The translations under genes and the position numbers were made by a program. A model generated the notes under the pieces. That model was not told where the DNA came from and ran no database searches. It saw nothing but the letters and a program-made list of their open reading frames with translations. 64,000 nt of DNA from Fictibacillus gelatini DSM 15865 (lineage in GTDB: Bacteria; Bacillota; Bacilli; Bacillales; Fictibacillaceae), in contig NZ_AUMP01000003.1 of NCBI RefSeq assembly GCF_000430745.1, positions 157,503 to 221,502 on the forward strand. The letters are read 5' to 3'. Of this stretch, positions 52,941 to 61,503 are shown piece after piece. The stretch's first letter is position 1. The number at the start of each line of letters is the position of its first letter.

Positions 52941-54733
52941 TGCTTTGGAGAAGTGTAGTAGGGAAATTATGGGCGACCATCATTCTTCTCGTAGCCGTCG
53001 TCCTGTTCATGTTATCCATTCTTTTAACGCAGTTTTTCAGCAACTTTTATGAAAAGCAGGCCAGGGATCAATTAACGCATATTACCGAAAAAATTAATGA
53101 TATGATTAAAAACTATGGCAACCGCGACGAAGCGCTCAGGATCACATGGGAAATAGTTGACGCTTCATCCTTAAATGCGATGGTAGTGATGGATAATGGG
53201 AACTTTTATTCACCTCCTTCCAGCAAAAAAAATGAACCTAATTTGCCAAAATCGGTATTTTTAAAAAACAAAACATTGGCTTCCGTTTATAAAAAAGGGA
53301 AAAAAGTGATTGAACAGGGTGACTTCCCGGTGATCCAAAATGGGAAGGAAATCCATAACCACGTTTTAATTGTTGGCCTACCTATCAAACAGTCCAATGG
53401 GGAAACAGGTGCCGTATATGTCTACCAATCATTGCAAAACATTAAGGAAAGCACAACCCATACAACACTATTTATTTTTCTGGCTGCAGGTATTGCCATT
53501 ATTTTAACTACGATCTTTGCCTTTTTCCTTTCAACAAGGGTTACAGCCCCTCTCCGTAAAATGAGGGAAGCGGCTTTTCATATTGCAAAAGGTGAATTTG
53601 ATATGAAAGTTCCGATGCTTACTCATGATGAGATCGGGGAGCTGGCGATGGCGTTTAATCGGATGGGAAGACAGTTGAAAACGTTTATTACCGCACTGAA
53701 TCAAGAAAAAGAGCAGCTATCTGGAATATTAAGCTCAATGGCTGACGGTGTCATAACAATCGACAGGAAAATGGACATTCTCGTGACGAATCCACCTGCA
53801 CAACAGTTTTTACAAACGTGGAAATATGAACATGGAGCGGAAATAGAAGGTTCGGACGGTTTACCTGCGGAAATGAATGAGTTATTTGAACGAGTCGTTA
53901 CCCTTGAAAAAGAGCAGTTTCTCGAAATTGCCATACAGGGAAGGTATTGGGTTGTCGTCATGACACCTCTTTACAATAAGCAATTTGTCCGCGGAGCCGT
54001 CGCCGTTTTGCGTGATATGACAAAAGAACGACAAATGGATAAACTAAGAGATGATTTTATCGCCAATGTTTCACACGAATTACGAACACCCATTGCGATG
54101 CTCCAGGGTTACAGTGAAGCGATCGTAGATGATATTGCAGAATCAGAGGAGGAAAAAAAGGAGATCGCACAAATCATTTATGATGAATCCCTGAGAATGG
54201 GACGTCTTGTGAATGAGCTTCTTGATTTGGCAAGATTAGAATCCGGACAAATGAAATTGCATCTCGATCATGTATCGATCGGGACCTTTATTGAACGTGT
54301 CGTCCGCAAATTTTACGGGCTGGCTAAGGACAAGGAAATTGCTTTATCTTATGAGATTAGCGAGTTTGAAGATCAAATTATGATCGATCCGGATCGAATT
54401 GAACAAGTTTTGACGAACTTAATCGATAATGCCATTCGGCATACTCCAAACAATGGGTTTGTAAAAGTTTTTGTTCGATCTGAGGAAAACGGCGTTAAAA
54501 TCGATGTACAAGATAACGGTTCAGGAATCCCGGGTGAAGACCTCCCATTTGTATTTGAACGTTTTTATAAGGCGGATAAGGCGCGAACACGTGGAAAAAA
54601 AGGCGGAACCGGTTTAGGCCTGGCGATTGCTAAAAATATCGTTGAAGCACATGGAGGGCAAATTACCGTTCACAGCAAATGGACGGAAGGTACGACATTT
54701 TCTTTCTTTTTGCCTCGAAACATAGAAGAATAA
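52940..54733 (+). CDS. resE: Sensor histidine kinase ResE
   Basis: 597-residue kinase: helix near 10-30, extracellular domain to about 170, second helix, HAMP (TAPLRKMREAAFHIAKGEF), a PAS-like domain (LSSMADGVITIDRKMDILVTN), HisKA with phosphoacceptor His379 in NVSHELRTP, and HATPase_c (NLIDNAIRHTPN, DNGSGI, TGLGLAIAKNIVEAHGG). Partner of ResD. The sigX-rsiX pair that follows in B. subtilis is absent here. Confidence 0.94.
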   Translation: MLWRSVVGKLWATIILLVAVVLFMLSILLTQFFSNFYEKQARDQLTHITEKINDMIKNYGNRDEALRITWEIVDASSLNAMVVMDNGNFYSPPSSKKNEPNLPKSVFLKNKTLASVYKKGKKVIEQGDFPVIQNGKEIHNHVLIVGLPIKQSNGETGAVYVYQSLQNIKESTTHTTLFIFLAAGIAIILTTIFAFFLSTRVTAPLRKMREAAFHIAKGEFDMKVPMLTHDEIGELAMAFNRMGRQLKTFITALNQEKEQLSGILSSMADGVITIDRKMDILVTNPPAQQFLQTWKYEHGAEIEGSDGLPAEMNELFERVVTLEKEQFLEIAIQGRYWVVVMTPLYNKQFVRGAVAVLRDMTKERQMDKLRDDFIANVSHELRTPIAMLQGYSEAIVDDIAESEEEKKEIAQIIYDESLRMGRLVNELLDLARLESGQMKLHLDHVSIGTFIERVVRKFYGLAKDKEIALSYEISEFEDQIMIDPDRIEQVLTNLIDNAIRHTPNNGFVKVFVRSEENGVKIDVQDNGSGIPGEDLPFVFERFYKADKARTRGKKGGTGLGLAIAKNIVEAHGGQITVHSKWTEGTTFSFFLPRNIEE

Positions 54734-54787
54734 CTGTTATTTTCCCGTTTTTTCTTGTTCCATACGAAACAAAAGTGAAAGAATCCG

Positions 54788-54817
54788 GTCATTTTTCATC
54801 CATCCTTTTCATACAAT
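54788..54817 (+). promoter_or_regulatory. Strong sigma-E promoter match before the 58-aa membrane protein
   Basis: GTCATTT (54788-54794), 15 bases, CATACAAT (54810-54817, exact consensus). The predicted start is about 30 bases ahead of the 58-codon gene. Confidence 0.7.
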
Positions 54818-54854
54818 AGTAAAGTTATTGCAATTTACCGTATGGGAGGATGTT

Positions 54855-55031
54855 ATGGAGTACGTCAAACGATTTTTTGTCGTAATCATGATCACACTTT
54901 GCATTGGTATATTATTTATCGGCGGAAGAGGAGGCTTTGCCGGCAAACTAAATAAACAGGAATTGCCCGCTCCGCCTCCGCAATTTACAAAACTAATGGT
55001 GAATCAACCGGAGGCGCTACATATTGTGTGA
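54855..55031 (+). CDS. 58-aa membrane protein, probable mother-cell sporulation product
   Basis: Begins MEYVKRFFVVIMITLCIGIL, with one hydrophobic segment (about 7-24), then GGRGGFAGKL and a proline-rich tail ELPAPPPQF. ATG at 54855 follows TATGGGAGGATG; the upstream in-frame codon at 54828 lies ahead of that site. The sigma-E-type promoter directly before it suggests expression in the mother cell. No family is recognised. It stands where sigX-rsiX would be in B. subtilis. Confidence 0.65.
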   Translation: MEYVKRFFVVIMITLCIGILFIGGRGGFAGKLNKQELPAPPPQFTKLMVNQPEALHIV

Positions 55032-55070
55032 TAGAAGTAGCCGGCTACCACCCTTTTAGCTTGAATGGAA

Positions 55071-55099
55071 TTGACAATGATTATCATAGTTACTAAAAT
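55071..55099 (+). promoter_or_regulatory. Fur-box promoter facing the 3' end of fer
   Basis: TTGACA (55071-55076), 17 bases, TAAAAT (55094-55099) form a near-consensus plus-strand promoter. TGACAATGATTATCA (55072-55086) matches the Fur box at 14 of 15 and overlaps the -35 and spacer. No plus-strand ORF follows; transcription would run into the terminator at 55117 and then antisense to fer. Confidence 0.6.
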
Positions 55100-55116
55100 A
55101 AAAGAGTAGAGTAAAG

Positions 55117-55147
55117 AAAAAACCCTTCGATGATGAAGGGTTTTTTT
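55117..55147. terminator. Terminator of fer (bidirectional)
   Basis: AAAAAACCCTTC (55117-55128) pairs with GAAGGGTTTTTTT (55135-55147). Confidence 0.85.
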
Positions 55148-55153
55148 AAAAGC

Positions 55154-55504
<351 letters not shown>

Positions 55505-55624
55505 TCAATAGGAAATCCGGCGATTTTCACACTTATATTTATTCCACTCGCCTGGAGATAATAACCTCTTATATATACGTTCCTCTTCTTGTTTGCTACA
55601 ATAGTTTCTATAGAAGGTGATTGT

Positions 55625-56716
55625 ATGAATGTTACCTGTTTTTTAACCTTATATGTATTGAAACAATTCAATGGTGAAAGAAGTGCCCGAGGGGCTTTTC
55701 ACCTTTTAAAAGGGAAGAAAAATGCACAAACATTGGCGGATGCAAAGCTGTTTGACGTGAGCCATGTTTTTGGAGCGTGCAATTTCATCACTGATTCTAC
55801 ATTTCAGCAAATGATAGATAACTTGAGCAATGATCGTTCTATTGAAGAAATATCAAACAACAGTTATAGGCTAACGGCTTGTGGCGAAGAGAAACTTGCA
55901 AGTTTTTTGAAGGAAGCGGATTATATAAAACAATTAAACGGTTTAAAGTATTCCCCAATGGAGAACAAGTTCTGGCAACTCGTAATGCTATATGTCCAAT
56001 GCATTTCAAATATGGTAAGAAAAGAAAATCAGTTTTTGCCGGTTTCTAGTGATCCGGCTATCTTCTCCCTTGTCAAAAAGCAGTTTCCTGTTACATATAA
56101 TGAGAGAGTATGGACGGCTAACCAATTATTGAAAGAATTAAGCGAACTGCTTACCGGGGTACATGAAAAAAGTGCCGGGATTTTTGTTCTCCGGTTAAGC
56201 CGTTATAAACGAATCGGGTTGACAATTAGACAAGTTGCCCATTTTATGAAGCTGGAAGAAGATGAAACATTATTGCGGTTTAAGGCTGTTTTGCATCATA
56301 TCATGTTCTCCTGTTTTGAGTGGCCCGATCGGTATCCGGTTCTGTTTCGTTTATTAAACGGTGTGGCATTGAAAGAGTCTCTGACATTATCGGCAAAAAA
56401 GACGTTAGAGTGGTTAAATCGCGGAAAGCCGCTAGAAGAGATTATGAAAATCAGGAATTTAAAAAGAAGTACAATCGAGGATCATATCGTCGAAATTGCG
56501 ATGCATGACCCTCATTTTCCGATTGAAGAATATGTGTCGGTTGAAGAACAAAAGGCTATTTTACATGTATACGAGCGGCTCAAAACAAGAAGATTAAAAC
56601 GGATCAAGGACGAGCTTGAAACGATATCATACTTTAAAATACGGATGGTCATTGGAAGGGTCGGTGTTGAGAAAGATGCAGTTGGAGAGGCTTCTGAAAA
56701 GCCATTTCGGATTTAA
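55625..56716 (+). CDS. ypbB: YpbB, helix-turn-helix domain protein
   Basis: 363-residue protein with an HTH_40-type domain at the C terminus (GKPLEEIMKIRNLKRSTIEDHIVEIA region), as in YpbB encoded ahead of RecS in Bacillus. The rest is helical with no recognised domain. ATG at 55625 has GAAGGTGAT before it. It overlaps recS by 41 bases, pointing to coupled expression and a possible role with the helicase. Confidence 0.85.
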   Translation: MNVTCFLTLYVLKQFNGERSARGAFHLLKGKKNAQTLADAKLFDVSHVFGACNFITDSTFQQMIDNLSNDRSIEEISNNSYRLTACGEEKLASFLKEADYIKQLNGLKYSPMENKFWQLVMLYVQCISNMVRKENQFLPVSSDPAIFSLVKKQFPVTYNERVWTANQLLKELSELLTGVHEKSAGIFVLRLSRYKRIGLTIRQVAHFMKLEEDETLLRFKAVLHHIMFSCFEWPDRYPVLFRLLNGVALKESLTLSAKKTLEWLNRGKPLEEIMKIRNLKRSTIEDHIVEIAMHDPHFPIEEYVSVEEQKAILHVYERLKTRRLKRIKDELETISYFKIRMVIGRVGVEKDAVGEASEKPFRI

Positions 56717-58169
56717 TTCGTTCCGAAAAGGGCAACGAGAAATAATCGAAGATGTCCTCGAAAAAAAAGATGTTCTTGCTATGCTCCCGACAGGAGCAGG
56801 AAAGTCACTCTTATATTTGTTGCCCGGATACATTTTCGACGGCTCGATTTTAATCGTTTCCCCATTATTGTCACTCATGGAAGATCAGGTTGAGCAACTA
56901 AAAAAAGCGGGAGAGAAGCGGGTCGTTGCTATTAATAGCTTTATGGATCCGGGTGAAAGAAGCCGGGTGCTCCATCAATTATCGAAATTTAAGTTCATTT
57001 ATGTTTCGCCGGAAATTTTGCAATCCCCCTTTCTTATGAACAAGCTCATTCATATGAAAATTTCATTGTTCGTCGTTGATGAAGCGCATTGTATATCACA
57101 ATGGGGGCATGAATTTAGACCACATTATTTAAGCTTGAGCGAAGCGAGAAGAAAACTCGGCTCCCCTCCCTGTCTTGCTTTAACGGCAACAGCGACTGAG
57201 GAGGTCAGGGAAGATATTAAGAAACAATTAGAAATGAAAAACGTGGTTTGTCATATACATAGTGTGGATAGAGAAAATATTACGTTTATCGTTGAGCCGT
57301 TCTTCACTTGCGATGAAAAAATGGAGCGGGTTAAAGAGCTGGCGAAAATCTTAAAAGGACCGGGTATCATCTATACGTCAACAAGAGCCTGGGCTGAGAA
57401 TCTGTCGGCATTTTTGATGGAATCCAATCAATTGAAAGTTGCTGCCTATCATGGGGGCATGGAAACTCATGATCGATTGCTCATTCAAAAGCAATTTTTA
57501 AACGGCCAACTTGACTGTATATGCGCAACAAATGCGTTTGGGATGGGAATTAATAAGCCAAATATACGTTATGTTATTCATTTTCATCCACCGGCCAACA
57601 TGGAAGCCTATGTCCAGGAAATTGGACGTGCAGGCCGGGATCAATGCCCGAGTGTTGCTATTTTGCTTTATAATGAAGGAGATAAAGAGATTCCTTCTCT
57701 TCTCATTGAACATGAATTTCCTGATGAAAACCAATTAATTGAATTAATCCAAGCAGCTTCTTTAATGGATAAAGAGCGCTTTTTACAGTGGTTGGAAGGT
57801 TATGGCATAAGTTCGACGGCAAAAAGGTTTATCGAATTTCAATTTGAACAAGAAAAAATGTTCAATCGGGAAGAAAAAACGAAAGAACAGTTAGCCATTG
57901 TATTTCAGACGATCCTTAACCATATCCAAAAACGAAAACAGTATAAATTGAACAAACTGGATGAAATGTTCCATTGGATAGTGAAAAAAGAGTGTAAGCG
58001 AAGAGGAATTTTAAAAGCGTTTGGCGAACATTTGACATATAAAAATAAAAATTGCTGCACGATCTGTGAGGCAACCATTCAACCCTTTTTAAACCATAAA
58101 AAACGAGAACCCGATTCTTTTTTTCAATGGGAAAAAGAATTGCATTATATTTTTTCTCGTGTAACGTAG
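56676..58169 (+). CDS. recS: RecQ-family DNA helicase RecS
   Basis: 497-residue short RecQ helicase (B. subtilis YpbC/RecS). Walker A MLPTGAGKS, DEAHCISQWGHEFRP, LTATATEEV, motif V TNAFGMGINKPNIRYVIH and motif VI QEIGRAGRD are present; a C-terminal zinc-like CCTIC segment is reduced and there is no HRDC domain. Start taken as ATG 56676; TTG 56667 in the same frame is possible. Lies inside ypbB's 3' end. Confidence 0.9.
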   Translation: MQLERLLKSHFGFNSFRKGQREIIEDVLEKKDVLAMLPTGAGKSLLYLLPGYIFDGSILIVSPLLSLMEDQVEQLKKAGEKRVVAINSFMDPGERSRVLHQLSKFKFIYVSPEILQSPFLMNKLIHMKISLFVVDEAHCISQWGHEFRPHYLSLSEARRKLGSPPCLALTATATEEVREDIKKQLEMKNVVCHIHSVDRENITFIVEPFFTCDEKMERVKELAKILKGPGIIYTSTRAWAENLSAFLMESNQLKVAAYHGGMETHDRLLIQKQFLNGQLDCICATNAFGMGINKPNIRYVIHFHPPANMEAYVQEIGRAGRDQCPSVAILLYNEGDKEIPSLLIEHEFPDENQLIELIQAASLMDKERFLQWLEGYGISSTAKRFIEFQFEQEKMFNREEKTKEQLAIVFQTILNHIQKRKQYKLNKLDEMFHWIVKKECKRRGILKAFGEHLTYKNKNCCTICEATIQPFLNHKKREPDSFFQWEKELHYIFSRVT

Positions 58170-58191
58170 ATGTAACGGGAGGCGGATTTTA

Positions 58192-58503
58192 GTGGGGAAA
58201 CAACATGACCAGGCGGACTTGCTACGTTCCAAAATGAGCGAAAATAAAGTAGCAGGGGAATCGAAATTGCCTTCTCGAAAAGAATACCATAGCCAATTGA
58301 GGAAAAAACGGCGTAAAAAATTGGATCAATCGGAAAGCGGGGAAAAAAAACAAAAGATGCCGCTTTCGCGAATTCTTTTGTTTTGCTTCCTCGTTCTCGT
58401 CCTTTTAACATTAACGTATCAATATTGGTCCCCTCATTTATTAAACCCGGCAGGAGGGAATAATGATACGGAAATTGAGGAAGTGAATATTGAACCAGAT
58501 TAA
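58192..58503 (+). CDS. ypbE: YpbE-like membrane protein lacking the LysM part
   Basis: 103 residues: a basic, charged N-terminal half (SRKEYHSQLRKKRRKKL), one transmembrane helix (about 60-80) and a short acidic tail. The place after recS and the SR-rich N terminus fit YpbE, but that protein normally continues into a C-terminal LysM domain, which is missing here; no LysM-like frame follows the stop. GTG start after GGGAGGCGG. Confidence 0.6.
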   Translation: MGKQHDQADLLRSKMSENKVAGESKLPSRKEYHSQLRKKRRKKLDQSESGEKKQKMPLSRILLFCFLVLVLLTLTYQYWSPHLLNPAGGNNDTEIEEVNIEPD

Positions 58504-58602
58504 AAACGACTGATTTTGCGGCTAACCGCTTACAAATACGGCGATGAAAGTGCGGAATGAATCATAAATGATGTGCATACGTATAAACAGGGGGTTATAC
58601 AT

Positions 58603-59055
58603 ATGAATGCGTCAAATTGGAAGATCGATCCGTATATGACGGAAGTAAGCAAAGTGGTGCTCAAGAATCTCGTAAGAAAAAAAGAAGAGAAAGATAGGTT
58701 TGAGCGCTTAGCGCAAAAATGGTCTTTTGCCATGTTTTTAGTTGGCCTCGGAACATTTTTGTACCTTTTTTTGGTTATATGGCCGAAAGTACTGGTACAG
58801 CATGTGAATCTTGTCTATATGTTAATGAGCGATAAAGTGATCATGGGGGCTATCTTTCTCTACGGCTTATCGCTATTCCAATTCAGCTTTTACAAGAAAA
58901 AACATAAGAAAGCGGACGAAGAATTTGAATTAGTGAGAAATGATGTGATTGAACGTGGAGATGAATTATGGTCGGAACCGGAACAGTGGAAAAATCGGCA
59001 TCATATATTAGCCTTTATGAAATCGGAGTATAACATCAATATTTATCATAAATAA
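58603..59055 (+). CDS. ypbF: YpbF-like (DUF2663) membrane protein
   Basis: 150 residues with two helices (about 42-60 and 77-98) between charged segments; C-terminal WSEPEQWKNRHHILAFMKSEYNINIYHK is typical of DUF2663. ATG at 58603 after AGGGGGT. Function unknown. Convergent with the 72-aa gene, 2 bases between stop codons. Confidence 0.78.
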   Translation: MNASNWKIDPYMTEVSKVVLKNLVRKKEEKDRFERLAQKWSFAMFLVGLGTFLYLFLVIWPKVLVQHVNLVYMLMSDKVIMGAIFLYGLSLFQFSFYKKKHKKADEEFELVRNDVIERGDELWSEPEQWKNRHHILAFMKSEYNINIYHK

Positions 59056-59057
59056 AA

Positions 59058-59276
59058 TTAAGATAAACAGGGACAGCCGAAAAACATGTTCGTTTCTCTG
59101 GAATGTTTTTTATTATTAATGACTACAAATCGGTCATCGATTGTGTCGATGCGTCCAAATGCGATGGTCTCATGTGTAATTGTGGAGTAAACTTCAACGG
59201 GAAGCCCAAGCCTTTTATTATAATCAAGCTCCGTATTTAAGACGAGAGATTTTGTTTTAAGTTTGGTTATCGTCAT
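59058..59276 (-). CDS. Hypothetical 72-aa protein
   Basis: Small soluble beta-rich protein (LPVEVYSTITHETIAFGRID, DDRFVVINNKKHSR), with an ATG after GGAGAGGAAG. The pattern recalls small Sm-like or DUF2642-like proteins but is not close enough to name. Not recognised with confidence. Confidence 0.6.
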   Translation of the reverse strand: MTITKLKTKSLVLNTELDYNKRLGLPVEVYSTITHETIAFGRIDTIDDRFVVINNKKHSRETNMFFGCPCLS

Positions 59277-59636
59277 GCTGCTTCCTCTCCATTTCTTTAA
59301 TTTTTATTAACTTACTTTAATGATAAGCGAAACTGACAATTTTTTCAACAATTGATTTTGAAATATTCACATAATTTTTCGTCCTGCGGGCAGGATTTTT
59401 AGAAAAACAGCGGAATAAAGAAATAAATTGGTTAAAAAATGTTTTTAGTTGCAACATTGAAGGACAAGTTTTACAATGTTTTTAATATTAAAGTCAAGAT
59501 GATTGAAAAATGATCGTTTTTGGTATTCTAGTAATAGGAAGGAATGATTAGATAAGAGGAAGAAATCTAATCACCATCTTTATTATCACTCATATATTGT
59601 ATCAAAGAGATGCAGTAGCGTAAGGGGGACCAAAAG
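59277..59636 (+). promoter_or_regulatory. Promoter and leader of ypbH (360-base gap)
   Basis: A sigma-A-like promoter TTGCAA (59449-59454), 17 bases, TACAAT (59472-59477) predicts a leader of about 155 bases before ypbH. The leader contains an 8-bp inverted repeat GATTAGAT/ATCTAATC (59546-59553, 59565-59572). A short C/G stem (59382-59395) followed by T6 lies upstream. No gene is visible in this stretch. Confidence 0.5.
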
Positions 59637-60227
59637 ATGCGGGTAGAGCGATTAACCTATAATAAGATAAAAATCTTCCTCACGTTGGATGATTTAAAAG
59701 AGCGAGGCATATCGAAAGATGAAATATGGCAGGATATCCCAAAGGTTCATCAATTATTTCGCGATATGATGAATGAAGCCGATGATGAAGTAGGGTTTAA
59801 AGCAGATGGACCGATTGCCGTAGAAGTATTTGCTTTACCTGCTCAAGGCATGGTAGTCATCGTTACAAAAGGCAGCAATGAATATGACCTGGAAGATGAA
59901 TATGATGAAGACTATATCGAAATGCAAGTCACTCTTGATGAAAGTGATGAAATATTCTATGAGTTTTCGTCATTTGAAGATGTCATTTCGCTTGCCCATC
60001 GATTACATTCGTTTCAAATTGAGGGCGGAGTATTGTATTCCTTTAACGATCAATTTTATTTAAAGTTTGAGGAAAACGACATTCAATCGATTGAACTTGA
60101 TATGTTGATAGCACTCCTGGCGGAATTCGGCAGCCCTTCCACAATTACCAGTTACCGTGTAATGGAATACGGTAAATGTTTAATGCCTAAAGAAGCGATA
60201 TTGCAATTAAATACCTTTTTTAAATAA
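59637..60227 (+). CDS. ypbH: MecA-family adaptor YpbH (MecB)
   Basis: 196-residue paralogue of MecA, the adaptor that delivers proteins to ClpC. N-terminal domain MRVERLTYNKIKIFLTLDDLKERGI, acidic linker (DLEDEYDEDY), and C-terminal domain FSSFEDVISLAHRL with SPSTIT. AAGGGGG lies before the ATG. Location before gudB matches B. subtilis, with ddl inserted between. Confidence 0.9.
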   Translation: MRVERLTYNKIKIFLTLDDLKERGISKDEIWQDIPKVHQLFRDMMNEADDEVGFKADGPIAVEVFALPAQGMVVIVTKGSNEYDLEDEYDEDYIEMQVTLDESDEIFYEFSSFEDVISLAHRLHSFQIEGGVLYSFNDQFYLKFEENDIQSIELDMLIALLAEFGSPSTITSYRVMEYGKCLMPKEAILQLNTFFK

Positions 60228-60256
60228 ACCTCCCGGTGATCAGGGAGGTTTTTATA
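60226..60256 (+). terminator. Terminator of ypbH
   Basis: AAACCTCCC (60226-60234) and GGGAGGTTT (60243-60251) followed by TTAT. Confidence 0.85.
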
Positions 60257-60364
60257 TGATGTCATTCGAAAAAATGGTATGATAGAAAATATTTTATTGT
60301 ACCCGAATCACATTTTCGGAAATAAAATGTTACATAGATAAGACGGTTAGGAGTGAATGAGGAG

Positions 60365-61282
60365 ATGAAAATTGCTGTTTTATATGGCGGCGTTTCTGCA
60401 GAGAGAGAAGTGTCATTGTCATCCGGGAAACAAATTATGGCTGCTCTTAAAGAAAAAGGACACGAAGTGATTGGCATCGATTTTCAAATCGATCGTTTGA
60501 ATGAACTTCTTCATTTAGAAGTCGATGCAGTTTTCATTGGTTTGCACGGTAAATTTGGCGAAGATGGCAGGCTGCAAGGCATGCTTGATATGCTCAATAT
60601 CCCATATGTCGGTTCAGGGGTACTTGCTTCTGCTTTAGCAATGGATAAATCAAAGTCGAAGAAGTTTTTTCAAGAGCAAGGAATTCGTACCGCAAAAGAA
60701 ATCGTTCTCGAGAAAAAATTATATCGGGAAGACGAACTGGAAATCCCATTTCCGTTTCCTGTCGTAGTAAAGCCGAATCACGAAGGCTCAACAATCGGTC
60801 TTACAATTGCTCAAAATAAAGAAGAATTATTACAGGGAATTCAAACTGCGTTTACGCATGATCATACGGTCATGATTGAACAATTTATTTCTGGTAAAGA
60901 AGTAACAGTAGCTGTAATGGGCGAAAAAGGAAATGTAAAAGCATTGCCAGTTGTTGAAATCGTCCCAAAAAATAGCTATTACGATTATGAATCAAAATAT
61001 GCTGAAGGCGGAAGTGTGCACTATGTTCCGGCGAGGGTAAGCGATGAAATTACGGCCCTTTTGCAAAAAAATGCCGTTTTGGCCCATGAAGCACTAGGAT
61101 GCGAAGTCTATTCACGTGTCGACTTTATCGTTCCACATGACGGCAGCGAACCGGTTATACTAGAAGTAAATACATTGCCCGGAATGACACCGACAAGCCT
61201 TTTCCCTGATGCTGCTAAAGAAATTGGGCTGAGCTATCCTGATATGATCGAGCAGCTTATTAAGCTTTCTATTCATAAATAA
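60365..61282 (+). CDS. ddl: D-alanine-D-alanine ligase (short DdlB-like form)
   Basis: 305-residue ATP-grasp ligase. LYGGVSAEREVSLSSGKQI, GLHGKFGEDGRLQGML, VVVKPNHEGSTIGL, ILEVNTLPGMTPTSLFP are all present. It is about 50 residues shorter than the housekeeping Ddl of Bacillus, which lies with murF, and resembles the DdlB class. It is monocistronic between ypbH and gudB. A second ligase may serve spore or stress wall synthesis; that is inference. ATG at 60365 after TAGGAGTG. Confidence 0.9.
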   Translation: MKIAVLYGGVSAEREVSLSSGKQIMAALKEKGHEVIGIDFQIDRLNELLHLEVDAVFIGLHGKFGEDGRLQGMLDMLNIPYVGSGVLASALAMDKSKSKKFFQEQGIRTAKEIVLEKKLYREDELEIPFPFPVVVKPNHEGSTIGLTIAQNKEELLQGIQTAFTHDHTVMIEQFISGKEVTVAVMGEKGNVKALPVVEIVPKNSYYDYESKYAEGGSVHYVPARVSDEITALLQKNAVLAHEALGCEVYSRVDFIVPHDGSEPVILEVNTLPGMTPTSLFPDAAKEIGLSYPDMIEQLIKLSIHK

Positions 61283-61290
61283 CGACCCTG

Positions 61291-61319
61291 CCCCCTTGTA
61301 AAATAAGGGGGATTTTTAT
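61291..61319 (+). terminator. Terminator of ddl
   Basis: CCCCCTT (61291-61297) and AAGGGGG (61305-61311) followed by ATTTTTATT. Confidence 0.85.
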
Positions 61320-61379
61320 TTTTAGAACCTTATCAAAATACTGTGAAAGATTAGATTACATTTATGAATATTCCGAAAA

Positions 61380-61393
61380 AGGAAGCGCTTTCT
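61380..61393. promoter_or_regulatory. cre-like (CcpA) site upstream of gudB
   Basis: AGGAAGCGCTTTCT matches the cre palindrome TGAAAGCGCTTTCA at 11 of 14 positions and lies 111 bases ahead of gudB. Carbon repression of glutamate dehydrogenase would fit, but rocG rather than gudB is the known CcpA target in B. subtilis. Confidence 0.4.
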
Positions 61394-61503
61394 TTTTTTT
61401 ATGAGAAAATGTGATTTTTCCCTTCTCATAATGAGTCCAAAGGTGTATACTTGCACTGAACATTGACTAAACTTTAGAGGTGACAATAATGGGAGGTAAT
61501 CAA

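Noticed and set aside
60353-60364. GTG start for ddl 12 bases upstream
   Set aside because: It lies within the AGGAGTG ribosome binding site of the ATG at 60365.
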